Assembly: GCF_003355495.1 (NCBI RefSeq)
Contig: NZ_CP031337.1
Location: 1,307,001 to 1,371,000 of the forward strand
Length of the DNA: 64,000 bases
Direction of reading: 5' to 3'
From: Crenobacter cavernae
Lineage (GTDB): Bacteria > Pseudomonadota > Gammaproteobacteria > Burkholderiales > Chromobacteriaceae
In this document: piece by piece, positions 33,805 to 43,184 of the stretch
Layout of the letters: every line of letters begins with the position of its first letter
Position numbering within the stretch: position 1 is the first letter of the stretch
Made by a program: the position numbers and the translations under genes
Notes under the pieces: generated by a model
What the model saw: only the letters and a program-made list of their open reading frames with translations
The model's database searches: none
What the model was told of the DNA's origin: nothing

Positions 33805-35565
33805 ATGAGCCAACTGATCGAACTGAAAGTGCCGGACATCGGCGGTCACAGCGGTGTCGACGTGATCGAGGTGTTCGTCAAGGTCGGCGACACCGTCGCC
33901 GTCGAAGACTCGCTGATTACCCTCGAAACCGACAAGGCGACGATGGACGTGCCGGCCAGCCACGCCGGCGTGATCAAGGAATTGAAGGTCGCCGTCGGCG
34001 GCAAGATCAGCGAAGGCGACGTGATCGCGCTGGTCGAAGCCGCGGGTGCCGCCGCCGAAGCGCCTAAAGCTGCCGCTCCGGCCCCTGAGGCTGTAACGGC
34101 CCCGAAAGCCGCCAGCCACGCTGGCGGCGCCGACTTCGAATGCGAAGTGCTGGTGCTCGGCGCCGGCCCTGGCGGTTACTCGGCCGCGTTCCGCTCGGCC
34201 GACCTCGGCATGAAGACCATCCTCGTCGAGCGCTACTCGACGCTGGGCGGCGTGTGCCTGAACGTCGGTTGCATCCCGTCCAAAGCCTTGCTGCACAACG
34301 CGGCGGTGATCGACGAAGTCGCGCACCTGGAAGCCAACGGCATCAAGTTCGGCAAGCCGGAAATCGACATCGACCAGCTGCGCGGCTACAAGGAAAAGGT
34401 GATCGGCAAGCTGACCACCGGCCTGGCCGGCATGGCGAAGGCGCGCAAGGTCGACGTGGTGCGCGGCATCGGCACCTTCATCGACCCGAACCATATCGAG
34501 GTCAACCTGACCACCGGTAGCGGCACCGAGCTGAAGAACGAACGCGTCGTCGTGAAGTTCCAGAAGGCGATCATCGCCGCGGGTAGCCGCGTCGTGAAGC
34601 TGCCGTTCATCCCGGAAGACCCGCGCATCGTCGACTCGACCGGCGCTTTGGAACTTAAGTCCGTGCCGAAGAAGATGCTGGTCATCGGCGGCGGCATCAT
34701 CGGCCTCGAGATGGGCACCGTGTATTCGACGCTCGGCGCGCGTCTCGACGTCGTCGAGATGATGGACGGCCTGATGCAGGGTCCGGACCGCGACCTCGTC
34801 AAGGTTTGGCAGAAGATGAACGAACACCGCTTCGACAACATCTTCCTGAACACCAAGACCACCGCGGTAGAAGCGCGTGAAGACGGCGTCTACGTGAGCT
34901 TCGAGGGCGAAAAAGCGCCGGCAGAGCCGGTCCGTTACGACCTGGTGCTGGTCGCCGCCGGCCGCGCGCCGAACGGCAAGACCATCGGCGCCGAGAACGC
35001 CGGCGTGATCGTGTCTGAGCGCGGCTTCATCCCGGTCGACAAGCAGATGCGCACCAACGTGCCGCACATCTTCGCGATCGGCGACATCGTCGGCCAGCCG
35101 ATGCTGGCGCACAAGGCGGTGCACGAGGCGCACGTCGCCGCGGAAGTCGCGCACGGCGAGAAGGCCTACTTCGACGCACGCGTGATCCCGGGCGTCGCCT
35201 ACACCGATCCGGAAGTGGCTTGGGTCGGCGTGACCGAGGCGCAAGCCAAGGCCGAGGGCATCAAGATCGAGAAGTCGGTGTTCCCGTGGGCCGCCAGCGG
35301 CCGCGCGATCGCCAACGGCCGCGACGAGGGCTTCACCAAGCTGATCTTCGACGCCGACACGCACCAGGTGATCGGCGGCGGCATCGTCGGCACCCACGCC
35401 GGCGACATGATCGGCGAGGTGTGCCTCGCGATCGAGATGGGCTGCGACGCGACCGACATCGGCAAGACCATCCACCCGCACCCGACGCTGGGTGAATCGA
35501 TCGGGATGGCCGCCGAAGTCGCCCACGGCAGCTGCACCGACTTGCCGCCGATGCGCAAGAAGTAA
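33805..35565 (+). CDS. lpdA: Dihydrolipoyl dehydrogenase (E3) with N-terminal lipoyl domain
   Basis: Flavoprotein that reoxidises the dihydrolipoyl groups with NAD. At 586 residues it is about 110 longer than simple E3 because of an N-terminal lipoyl domain (E-T-D-K-A-T-M-D-V near residue 40) and an Ala/Pro linker. The E3 body has the FAD motif G-A-G-P-G-G-Y-S-A-A, the redox pair in C-L-N-V-G-C, the NAD motif G-G-G-I-I-G-L-E-M-G and the C-terminal active-site H-P-H-P-T-L-G-E. The fused form is known from Neisseria and several betaproteobacteria. The 91-bp gap after aceF holds a repeat copy (33744-33753). Confidence 0.97.
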   Translation: MSQLIELKVPDIGGHSGVDVIEVFVKVGDTVAVEDSLITLETDKATMDVPASHAGVIKELKVAVGGKISEGDVIALVEAAGAAAEAPKAAAPAPEAVTAPKAASHAGGADFECEVLVLGAGPGGYSAAFRSADLGMKTILVERYSTLGGVCLNVGCIPSKALLHNAAVIDEVAHLEANGIKFGKPEIDIDQLRGYKEKVIGKLTTGLAGMAKARKVDVVRGIGTFIDPNHIEVNLTTGSGTELKNERVVVKFQKAIIAAGSRVVKLPFIPEDPRIVDSTGALELKSVPKKMLVIGGGIIGLEMGTVYSTLGARLDVVEMMDGLMQGPDRDLVKVWQKMNEHRFDNIFLNTKTTAVEAREDGVYVSFEGEKAPAEPVRYDLVLVAAGRAPNGKTIGAENAGVIVSERGFIPVDKQMRTNVPHIFAIGDIVGQPMLAHKAVHEAHVAAEVAHGEKAYFDARVIPGVAYTDPEVAWVGVTEAQAKAEGIKIEKSVFPWAASGRAIANGRDEGFTKLIFDADTHQVIGGGIVGTHAGDMIGEVCLAIEMGCDATDIGKTIHPHPTLGESIGMAAEVAHGSCTDLPPMRKK

Positions 35566-35592
35566 GCGCGGCGCGAAAAGCACTCGAAGCAG

Positions 35593-35620
35593 ACGGCGGG
35601 GTTCTCCCCGCCGTTTTTTT
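35593..35620 (+). terminator. Terminator of the aceE-aceF-lpdA operon
   Basis: Perfect 9-bp stem ACGGCGGGG/CCCCGCCGT around TTCT followed by a run of seven T. Confidence 0.93.
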
Positions 35621-35642
35621 ATCCGTTGTTTGGCACTTATAA

Positions 35643-35681
35643 GCCTGGCCGAGCCTCCAAATTGGGCTCGGCCAAGCTTTG
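35643..35681. repeat. Facing pair of degenerate AAGC-type repeats
   Basis: CCTGGCCGAGCC and, 10 nt later, GGCTCGGCCAAGCTTTG can form a stem around an AT-rich loop (TCCAAATT). It lies after the pdh terminator and before tamA, so it may be a second terminator or a pair of repeat sites. Confidence 0.7.
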
Positions 35682-35774
35682 TTAACAGTTTGTCGCGATC
35701 ACCACGCACACAGGTTTTGCCCATGACGCGAGGATTCTTTACCATGGGCCGGGTCTGAGCCCTTTCGCCGGAAC

Positions 35775-37517
35775 ATGCTGTCGACCCGTTACCTGCGACT
35801 CGTGGCCCTCGCCGGCCTCGTCGCCACCCAATACGCCCACGGCGCGCTCGACTACACGGTGCGCGTCGCCGCGCCCTCCGGCTTGTCCAGTCTGCTCTCC
35901 GAACACCTCGAACTGATCAACCGGCGCGATGACCCGGACATGGACGAGGCGCTGCTGGCGTCGCTGGTGCAGGCCGCGCCCGACGCGGCGCGCGCGCTGC
36001 TCGAGACCGAGGGCTACTTCAAGGCCCGTGTCAGCGTGCGCGAGGACGGGCCGCACGCGTACGCGGTGATCGTCGACGCAGGCTCCCCGGTGCTGATCAC
36101 CGACCTCACCGTCGTGCTCGACGGGCCGATCCGCCAGGAGCCCGACTACCAGCAGCGCCTCGCCGCCGCGCTCGAAGCGTGGCCCTTGCCGCTCGACGCG
36201 CCGTTCCGCCAGGCCGAGTGGACGGGCGGCAAGAAGGCGGTGCTCAGGTTGCTGGTCGCCGACCGCTTCCCGAAGGCAAGGCTCGCCGACAGCCGCGCCG
36301 ACGTCGACCCGGACACCGGCCGCGCCGAGCTTGCGGTGCGCTACGACAGCGGGCCGCGCATCGCATTCGGCGCGCTGACCGTGACCGGCCTCAAGCGCTA
36401 TCCTCAGAGCATCGCGCTCGGCCTGGCCGACTTCAAGGAAGGCGACCCGTACAAGCTGTCCAAGATCATCGACTACCAGAATGCGCTCGAGCAGGACCCG
36501 CATTTCTCGGGCGCGGTGGTCAGCGCCGACTTCGACGCGATCAAGGACGACAGGGTGCCGGTGAGCGCCGCACTGACCGAGTTCCCGCGCCAGAAGGTCG
36601 AACTCGGCCTCCTCTATTCGAAAAGCGAGGGACCGGGCGTGCGCGTCGGCTACGACCACTACAACATTTTCAACCGCGCGCTGACCGGCGCCTTCCTCGC
36701 CGACCTCAAGCAGAACGAGAAGACGGTGTCGTTCGGCCTCGGCTTTCCGCGCAACCACGACGGCTATTCGCATAGCGCGAACCTCTCATACAAGGTGAGC
36801 GACGTGCAGGGCCTAGACACCCAGGCGCTGACCGCCGGCGTCTGGCGCATCCGCCAGCGCGGCAATATCGAGGCGCGGATCGGCCTCGAGCTCGAGAGTG
36901 AACAAAGCCGGCTCGGCGGGATCGACCAGGGCCACGTGCGCGCGGTGCTGCTGTCCTACGGCTGGGCGCGGCGCGCGCTCGACGACGCGCAGCGCCCGCG
37001 CAACGGCTCGCTGCTCGAGGGCCAGCTGTCGGGCACTCTGGGCGGCGCCTTGTCCGACACCACCTTCGTGCGCGGCTACGGGCGCGCCGCCTACTACTGG
37101 ACGCCCCAGCCCAAGTTCGGCACCTTCGTCGCGCGGGCCGAGCTCGGCCAGGTGTGGGCGTCCGATACGAACCGGGTGCCGTCGTCGCGCCTGTTCCGGA
37201 CCGGCGGCGCCAGCACCGTGCGCGGCTACGACTACCAGAGCCTCGGCGTGCCCGGCCCGAAAGGCTCGGTCGACGGCGGTCGCGTGCTCGGCGTGGCCAG
37301 CCTCGAGTACCAGTACCCGATCACGCGCACCGTGTCGGGCGCGCTGTTCTACGACGCCGGCGATGCCGCCCGGGACTGGCAGACCTTCGACCTGGCTAAG
37401 GGTTACGGCGTCGGCGTGCGCTGGGCGAGCCCGGTGGCGCCGTTCGCCTTCGACGTCGCCCGCGGCGAGCGCGACGGCAAGCTGCGCTGGTACATCGGCC
37501 TGGGGCTGGCGTTCTGA
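35775..37517 (+). CDS. tamA: Translocation and assembly module protein TamA (Omp85 family)
   Basis: Outer-membrane partner of TamB in assembly of some outer-membrane proteins and in envelope lipid handling. The 580-residue precursor has a signal peptide (about 1-24, ending A-H-G-A), POTRA-type repeats (about 25-265, with Y-F-K-A-R-V-S-V near residue 80), and a C-terminal barrel with the Omp85 motif V-R-G-Y (T-V-R-G-Y-D-Y-Q-S-L-G) and a final aromatic strand. An in-frame stop lies just upstream of the ATG. It is coupled to tamB through a one-base TGATG overlap. Confidence 0.92.
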   Translation: MLSTRYLRLVALAGLVATQYAHGALDYTVRVAAPSGLSSLLSEHLELINRRDDPDMDEALLASLVQAAPDAARALLETEGYFKARVSVREDGPHAYAVIVDAGSPVLITDLTVVLDGPIRQEPDYQQRLAAALEAWPLPLDAPFRQAEWTGGKKAVLRLLVADRFPKARLADSRADVDPDTGRAELAVRYDSGPRIAFGALTVTGLKRYPQSIALGLADFKEGDPYKLSKIIDYQNALEQDPHFSGAVVSADFDAIKDDRVPVSAALTEFPRQKVELGLLYSKSEGPGVRVGYDHYNIFNRALTGAFLADLKQNEKTVSFGLGFPRNHDGYSHSANLSYKVSDVQGLDTQALTAGVWRIRQRGNIEARIGLELESEQSRLGGIDQGHVRAVLLSYGWARRALDDAQRPRNGSLLEGQLSGTLGGALSDTTFVRGYGRAAYYWTPQPKFGTFVARAELGQVWASDTNRVPSSRLFRTGGASTVRGYDYQSLGVPGPKGSVDGGRVLGVASLEYQYPITRTVSGALFYDAGDAARDWQTFDLAKGYGVGVRWASPVAPFAFDVARGERDGKLRWYIGLGLAF

Positions 37518-40500
37518 TGGAAACGATGCAAGACGACCGGCCCGCGCCGACGCCGCCGTCCGGGCCGCAATCGCCTCAGGAACCGCCGCCGTCAACGCCG
37601 CCGAGAAGGCGCCGCAGCGTCTGGCGTACCCTGGTCATCGTCGGCTTCCCGGTGCTCGCGGCGTTGCTGGCGCTACTGGCGTGGCTGACCGCGAGCGCGA
37701 GCGGCTTTTCGACGCTGACGCGTCACCTCGACACGCTCTCCGCCGGCCGGCTCAAGGTCGCCCAGAGCCGCGGCACGCTGTGGGACGGCTTCGAGCTCGC
37801 CGGCGTCGTTTGGCAGGGCGAATATGAAAAGGTAGAGCTCGATAGGCTCAAGTTCGCCTGGCAGCCGCGCGCCTTGTGGCAGGGCGAGCTGTGGATAAAG
37901 CAGCTCGCGCTCGGCCACGTGCGCTACACGCCGTTGAAAGAAGCGCCGCCTACGCCGCCCGTGAAGGCGCCCGACAGCCTGTCGCTGCCGATCGAAGTGC
38001 GGCTCGACGCCGTCACGCTCGCGAGTTTCAGCCAGAAAGGCGAGGCGCTGCTGTTCGACCTCGTCGCCGGCTACCGCTACCAGGGTGGCCAGCACCGGCT
38101 CGACGTCAAGCGCCTCGGCAGCCCGTGGGGCCGTGCCGAGGCCGAGCTTTCGTTGGTCGACGCGCGCCCGTTCAAGCTGGCCGGCCGCCTCAAGGCCGAC
38201 GGCACGCTAGAGGGGCGCGCCTTCGCCGCGCAGTTCGAGCTGTCGTCCGGCCTTCTCCTGCCGCGCATCGAGGGCACGCTGACCGGCGAGAACCTGTTGG
38301 CCGAGATCGACGGCTCTCTCGCGCCGTTCGCGGCGCGCGCCTACCACAAGGTGCGCGCGCTCGACGTGCGCATCGGCGGCGTCAACCCGCGCGCGTTCAA
38401 CAAGGACTGGCCGGCGGCGCGCCTCAACCTCGCCGTGCTCTTGCGCCCGACCGAGGGCGACGCGCTCGAAGGCGGCGTCTCGGTCAACAACCTCACGCCC
38501 GGCAAGCTCTCCGACGGCGCGCTGCCGTTCGACCTGATCGCAGGCCACCTGAAGGTCGACGACGAGGCGTTCACGCTCGAGGACACGCTGGTGCAGCTCC
38601 TGGCGGGCCGCGTCAAGCTCGCCGGCTCGGTGCGGGGCGACGCGATCGCGCTTGACGCCACGTTGGCCGAGGTCGGGCTCGCAGCGCTGCACGCTAAGGC
38701 TCCAAACGACAAGTTGAACGGCAAGCTGACGCTCGCCGGCACCACCGCCGCGCCGACGCTCGCGCTCGACGTGGCCGGCAAGACATTGTCGGCGAACGGC
38801 CGGCTGTCGGTCGCCACCGAAAAGAGCGGCGCGCGCACGCTCAACATCGAGTCGCTGCGCGTGGGGACCGGCGCCGGTGGCGGCGGGCTGGCCCTCGCGG
38901 GCAAGCTGGGATTGGACGGCGAACAGCGCTACACACTCGCCGGCCAGCTGCGGAATGCCGACCTTGCGCGCCTCGCCAAGGGGCTGCCTTCGAGCGACCT
39001 GAACGGCAAGGTGTCCGCGTCGGGCCGGCTCGCCGCGCCGCTGACCGTCAACGCGCTCATCGACATCGCGAACAGCCGGCTGTCGGGCTCGCCGTTGAGC
39101 GCGCGTATCGACGCCGCGCTCGCCGGCGAACGGCTGACCCGGCTCGCCGCGCGCGTCGCGCTCGCCGAGAACCGGCTCGACGCTTCCGGCCGCTGGGGCG
39201 CGCCCGGCGACGTCGTCGACCTCAAGCTCGACGCGCCGGCGCTGTCGCGCATCGGCCCGGGCTTTGCCGGTTCGGCACGAGGCGACGTCAGGCTATCGGG
39301 CAGCACGAAGTCGCCGCAGCTTGACGCTAAGCTTCGCGTCGACGGCCTTGCCGCGCCCGGTGGAATCAAGGCCAGTCTGGTCGACTTCGAGGGCGTCGTG
39401 CGCGTCGGCGGCAATACGCCTTTCAAGATCGCGCTCGCGGCGAGCGAGGTCGCGGTGCCGGGGCAGGCGATCGATACGCTCAGGCTCGACGCAGACGGCA
39501 ACCGCGGCGCGCACCGTATCGAGGCTTCCGGCGCGTTGAAGCTGCGTGGCCGGCCGCACACGCTGCTGCTCTCGGCCAACGGCGGACTCGCACCCGACGC
39601 GCTCGCCTGGCGCGGCACCGTGAACCGGCTCGCGCTCGCCGGCGATATCGGCCTGCAGTTGCTGGCCCCGGTCAAGCTTGCCGCCAGCGCCGACACGGTG
39701 TCGGTGTCGAGTACGCGCTTCACGCTCGCCGGCGGCACGGTGCGGCTCGACGCGCTCGACTGGCGCGCCGGCGGCACCTTGAAGACAAAAGGCGCGCTCG
39801 ATGCGCTGGCGCTATCGAGGCTCGAACCGTGGCTGAAGCTGCCCGTCGAGCAGAACCTGGTGTTCGCCGCCGACTGGGACCTCGCGCTCGGCGAGCGCGC
39901 GCGCGGTCAGCTCACCGTGCGGCGGCAGGCCGGCGACGTCGTCGTGCCGGGGCGCGATGGCCGCAAGGCGGCGCTCGAACTCTCCAAGAGCGAGGCGGTG
40001 TTGCGGCTGTCGGGCGGGCGGGCGCTGCTCGACCTCAACCTGACGAGCCGCTTCGCGCTCTTGACCGGCCAGCTGAGCCTGTCCGCGCCGCGCGGCCTGC
40101 CGGTGATGACCGCGCCGATGACGGGGCGCGTGCAGTTCGCGGTGGGCGACCTGTCACGCCTCAAGGCGCTGACCGGGCCGGGGCTGGAACTCGCCGGGCA
40201 GGCTGCCGCCGACCTGACGGTGTCCGGCACGCCGGCCGCGCCGCAGTGGCGCGGGCGCATCGTCGGCAGCGGGCTGGCCTTCGCCGACCGTAAGAGCGGG
40301 CTGAAACTGTCCGACGGCGAGCTCGTCGCCCAGGTTGACGGCCGCGAGCTCACGCTCGAGCGGCTGCGCTTCGCCGGCGGCCGCGGCGAGGTGGTGGCGG
40401 CGGGCCGGCTCGCCGCACGCGAAGCCGGCACCGAGGCGAACGCCACGGTCGAGTTCAAGAGCTTCACGCTGCTCGATTCGCCCGAGCGGCGGCTGGTGGT

Positions 40501-41383
40501 GTCCGGCGTCAGCGAGATCGCGCTGACGCCGCAGGGCATCACACTGACCGGCCGGCTGCGCGCAGACCGAGGCAGCATCGACCTGCCCAAGGAGGGCGCG
40601 CCGCTGCTGTCCGACGACGTGGTGGTGAAGGGGCGGCAGTTGCCCGTGAGCGAGGGGTCTCCGAAACTGCCGATCACGCTCGCGCTCGAACTGGACCTCG
40701 GCGACCGCTTCCGGCTCTCCGGGCAGGGGCTGAACGTGACGCTGACCGGCGTGGTCAAGCTGTCGGCCAAGCCGGGCGAGGCGCCGACCGCGCTCGGTCA
40801 GGTCAGCGTGGTCAGGGGGCGTTACAAGGCCTACGGCCAGGACCTCGACATCGAGCGCGGCGTGATCACCTTCGCCGGGCCGATCGACAACCCCAACCTG
40901 TCGGTGCGCGCCAAGCGGCGCTTCTCGCCGGTCGGCGCCGGCGTCGAGGTGACCGGCACGGTGTCGTCGCCTAGCGTGCGCCTGATCGCCGACGAGCCGA
41001 TGAGCGAAAAGGACAAGCTCGCGTGGCTGGTGCTCGGCCGCGCCGCCAGCACCGGCGGCGGCGACGACGCCTCGCTCGCGGCCAGCGCCGGCGCCTTCCT
41101 CGCCGGCAGTCTCAACGAACAGATCGGCCTGTTCGACGACCTCGGCGTCACCAGCCGCGGCGAGAAGACCTACGCCAGCGGCCGCGTCAGCCCGGCCGAG
41201 CAGGTCGTGGTGGTCGGCAAGCAGCTGACGCGCGAGCTCTTCGTCGGCTACGAATACGGCATCAGGAGCGCCGAGCAGGCGGTCAAGTTCGCCTACCAGT
41301 TTTCGAAGAGCTGGTCGGTCGTGCTGCGCGCAGGCAATGCGGACTCGTCGGCCGAGACGCGCTTCACCCGTCGCTTCGACTAG
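37517..41383 (+). CDS. tamB: Translocation and assembly module protein TamB (AsmA-like, DUF490)
   Basis: Large inner-membrane-anchored periplasmic protein that bridges to TamA. The 1288-residue product has a Pro-rich cytoplasmic start, a single membrane helix (about 38-62), an extended beta-rich midsection of repeating L-x-A/L-x-G patterns and the DUF490 C-terminus with G-Q-V-S-V-V-R-G-R-Y-K-A-Y-G-Q-D-L and V-G-K-Q-L-T-R-E-L-F-V-G-Y-E-Y-G, ending in an aromatic strand (T-R-F-T-R-R-F-D). It overlaps tamA. Repeat copies lie at 38296-38305, 38662-38671 and 39571-39580. Confidence 0.92.
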   Translation: METMQDDRPAPTPPSGPQSPQEPPPSTPPRRRRSVWRTLVIVGFPVLAALLALLAWLTASASGFSTLTRHLDTLSAGRLKVAQSRGTLWDGFELAGVVWQGEYEKVELDRLKFAWQPRALWQGELWIKQLALGHVRYTPLKEAPPTPPVKAPDSLSLPIEVRLDAVTLASFSQKGEALLFDLVAGYRYQGGQHRLDVKRLGSPWGRAEAELSLVDARPFKLAGRLKADGTLEGRAFAAQFELSSGLLLPRIEGTLTGENLLAEIDGSLAPFAARAYHKVRALDVRIGGVNPRAFNKDWPAARLNLAVLLRPTEGDALEGGVSVNNLTPGKLSDGALPFDLIAGHLKVDDEAFTLEDTLVQLLAGRVKLAGSVRGDAIALDATLAEVGLAALHAKAPNDKLNGKLTLAGTTAAPTLALDVAGKTLSANGRLSVATEKSGARTLNIESLRVGTGAGGGGLALAGKLGLDGEQRYTLAGQLRNADLARLAKGLPSSDLNGKVSASGRLAAPLTVNALIDIANSRLSGSPLSARIDAALAGERLTRLAARVALAENRLDASGRWGAPGDVVDLKLDAPALSRIGPGFAGSARGDVRLSGSTKSPQLDAKLRVDGLAAPGGIKASLVDFEGVVRVGGNTPFKIALAASEVAVPGQAIDTLRLDADGNRGAHRIEASGALKLRGRPHTLLLSANGGLAPDALAWRGTVNRLALAGDIGLQLLAPVKLAASADTVSVSSTRFTLAGGTVRLDALDWRAGGTLKTKGALDALALSRLEPWLKLPVEQNLVFAADWDLALGERARGQLTVRRQAGDVVVPGRDGRKAALELSKSEAVLRLSGGRALLDLNLTSRFALLTGQLSLSAPRGLPVMTAPMTGRVQFAVGDLSRLKALTGPGLELAGQAAADLTVSGTPAAPQWRGRIVGSGLAFADRKSGLKLSDGELVAQVDGRELTLERLRFAGGRGEVVAAGRLAAREAGTEANATVEFKSFTLLDSPERRLVVSGVSEIALTPQGITLTGRLRADRGSIDLPKEGAPLLSDDVVVKGRQLPVSEGSPKLPITLALELDLGDRFRLSGQGLNVTLTGVVKLSAKPGEAPTALGQVSVVRGRYKAYGQDLDIERGVITFAGPIDNPNLSVRAKRRFSPVGAGVEVTGTVSSPSVRLIADEPMSEKDKLAWLVLGRAASTGGGDDASLAASAGAFLAGSLNEQIGLFDDLGVTSRGEKTYASGRVSPAEQVVVVGKQLTRELFVGYEYGIRSAEQAVKFAYQFSKSWSVVLRAGNADSSAETRFTRRFD

Positions 41384-41390
41384 GGCCGAG

Positions 41391-41436
41391 GGTTGGCCGA
41401 GCCCGGCCGACGCTTGAATCGGGCTCGGCCAACCTT
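41391..41436. repeat. Facing pair of dispersed repeats between tamB and rnpB
   Basis: GGTTGGCCGAGCC and, after 19 nt, GGGCTCGGCCAACCTT. The stem would start 7 nt after the tamB stop and end about 50 nt before rnpB. It lacks a T run, so a role as terminator is uncertain. Confidence 0.85.
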
Positions 41437-41472
41437 GCGGGCCGCGAATTCGCGTCGATAGGGCGCTTGCGC

Positions 41473-41478
41473 TACAAT
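41473..41478 (+). promoter_or_regulatory. -10 element of rnpB
   Basis: TACAAT just upstream of the first base of the P1 helix, with TTCGCG 18 bp upstream as a possible -35. Confidence 0.55.
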
Positions 41479-41484
41479 GGCCGC

Positions 41485-41975
41485 CGGAAGCCAACCAGAC
41501 AGTCGCCGCATCCTTTGGTGGATGGGGAGGAAAGTCCGGGCTCCATAGGGCAGGATGCCGGTTAACGGCCGGACGCCGCGAGGCGATGGAAAGTGGAACA
41601 GAGAGCTGAACCGCCGATGGCCGGACTTGTCGCCCGCAAGGGCGACAAAGTCTTTATCCAAGCAGGGTGTAACCCGGCTCGGAGAATCCAAGCAGGGTGA
41701 AAACCCTGACGGACGGCACAGGCAAGGGTGAAAAGGTGTTCGGGCGCGGCGTAAGCCAAGCCCGGAGGTTGGGTCGAAAGATCCGGCTCGGTAAGAGCGC
41801 ACCGCGGACGTGGCAACACGGACGGCAGGCTAAACCCCATCCGGAGCAAGGCCAAATAGGGGTGCATTGGCGTGGCCCGCGCTGCACCCGGGTAGGCTGC
41901 TTGAGCCTGTCGGCAACGGCAGGCCTAGAGGAATGACTGTCCACGACAAAACCCGGCTTATCGGTTGACTTCCCC
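41485..41975 (+). ncRNA. rnpB: RNase P RNA, class A, with an enlarged P12-P14 region
   Basis: Catalytic RNA that trims tRNA 5' ends. All conserved segments are present in order: CCAGACAGTCGCCGC, GAGGAAAGTCCGGGCTCCATAGGGCAG, ACAGAGAG, CCGCCGATGGCC, GTAAGAGCGCACCG, GGAGCAAGGCCAAATAGGGG, GGGTAGGCTGCTTGAG and GAATGACTGTCCACGACA. P1 pairs GGAAG-C-CAACC (41486-41496) with GGTTG-A-CTTCC (41963-41973). At about 490 nt it is roughly 110 nt longer than the Escherichia coli RNA (377 nt). Extra sequence lies after P12 (about 41645-41720, with a 14-nt direct repeat ATCCAAGCAGGGTG) and between the two halves of P14 (about 41738-41785). Confidence 0.95.
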
Positions 41976-42078
41976 CTCATTTCTGCGGCGGGCGCTCCTT
42001 GTGAGTCGCCCGCCGTTTTCACGTTACGGTCGATTATTTTCGGCTATCGATGCTGCCTAAAAAATAATCAAAAAGGTT

Positions 42079-42107
42079 TTTACCGCCTGCGCGAAAAGCT
42101 ATACAAT
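42079..42107 (+). promoter_or_regulatory. dusB promoter
   Basis: -35 TTTACC, 17-bp spacer, -10 TACAAT (within TATACAAT). The -10 overlaps an in-frame ATG at 42106, which therefore cannot be the start of the translated message from this promoter. Confidence 0.75.
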
Positions 42108-42144
42108 GGCGGCCCTTTTCGACCTTCTTGCCGACCCTTTACCC

Positions 42145-43170
42145 ATGCGCATCGGGCCTTACACGCTCAAGAACCGGCTGATCGTCGCACCGATGGCCGG
42201 TGTGACCGACCGCCCGTTCCGCATGCTGTGCAAGAAGCTCGGCGCGGGCATGGCGGTGTCGGAAATGATCACGTCGAACAAGGCGCTATGGACCACGCCG
42301 AAGACGCTGCACCGCGCCAACCACGACGGCGAGGTCGAGCCGGTGGTGGTGCAGATCGCCGGTGCCGACCCGGCGCAGATGGCCGCCGCGGCGCGCCTCA
42401 ACGTCGAGCACGGCGCGCAGATCATCGACATCAATATGGGTTGCCCGGCCAAGAAGGTGTGCAACGTCGCCGCCGGTTCCGCGCTGATGCAGCACGAGGA
42501 CCTGGTCGGCCGCATCCTCGATGCGGTGGTTGCGGCGGTCGACGTGCCGGTGACGCTGAAGACGCGCACCGGCTGGAATCGCGACAACAAGAACGTGATG
42601 CGGATCGCGAGGTTGGCCGAGGACGCCGGCATCGCGGCGCTCGCGCTGCACGGGCGCACGCGCGAGGATATGTACAAGGGCGAGGCCGAGTACGACACGA
42701 TTGCCGCGGTCAAGCAGGCGATCTCGATCCCGCTGATCGCCAACGGCGACATCGACAGCCCGCAAAAGGCTCGTTTCGTGCTTGAAAAGACCGGCGCCGA
42801 CGCGATCATGATCGGCCGCGCCGCGCAGGGTCGGCCGTGGATCTTCCGCGAGATCGACCATTACCTTGATACCGGTACGATGTTGCCGCCACCGCGCGTC
42901 TGCGAGATTCGCGACGTGCTATTGGGGCACCTCGACGAGCTATACGGCTTTTACGGCGAATACTCGGGCTGCCGCGTCGCGCGCAAGCATATCGCGTGGT
43001 ATACGAAGGGTCTGGCGGACGCGAACGCGTTCCGCCAGGCGATGTACCAGCTCGAGAGCACCGAAACACAAAGAGCGGCGGTCAGCGCCTATTTCGACGG
43101 GCTGGCCGAACGCGGGGAACACCTCAGCTACCTTGACGAGGGGGCGGCCGGGGATGTGGACAACGACTAA
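42145..43170 (+). CDS. dusB: tRNA-dihydrouridine synthase B
   Basis: FMN enzyme that reduces uridine to dihydrouridine in tRNA. The 341-residue product begins M-R-I-G-P-Y-T-L-K-N-R-L-I-V-A-P-M-A-G-V-T-D, has the catalytic-loop N-M-G-C-P-A-K-K-V-C (active-site Cys), the R-T-G-W segment and the FMN-binding N-G-D-I and I-G-R-A-A-Q-G motifs. The start at 42145 was chosen because the ATG at 42106 sits in the -10 box. It heads the conserved dusB-fis-purH order. A repeat copy (42612-42621) is read Arg-Leu-Ala-Glu. Confidence 0.95.
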   Translation: MRIGPYTLKNRLIVAPMAGVTDRPFRMLCKKLGAGMAVSEMITSNKALWTTPKTLHRANHDGEVEPVVVQIAGADPAQMAAAARLNVEHGAQIIDINMGCPAKKVCNVAAGSALMQHEDLVGRILDAVVAAVDVPVTLKTRTGWNRDNKNVMRIARLAEDAGIAALALHGRTREDMYKGEAEYDTIAAVKQAISIPLIANGDIDSPQKARFVLEKTGADAIMIGRAAQGRPWIFREIDHYLDTGTMLPPPRVCEIRDVLLGHLDELYGFYGEYSGCRVARKHIAWYTKGLADANAFRQAMYQLESTETQRAAVSAYFDGLAERGEHLSYLDEGAAGDVDND

Positions 43171-43184
43171 CACCAACAACAACC

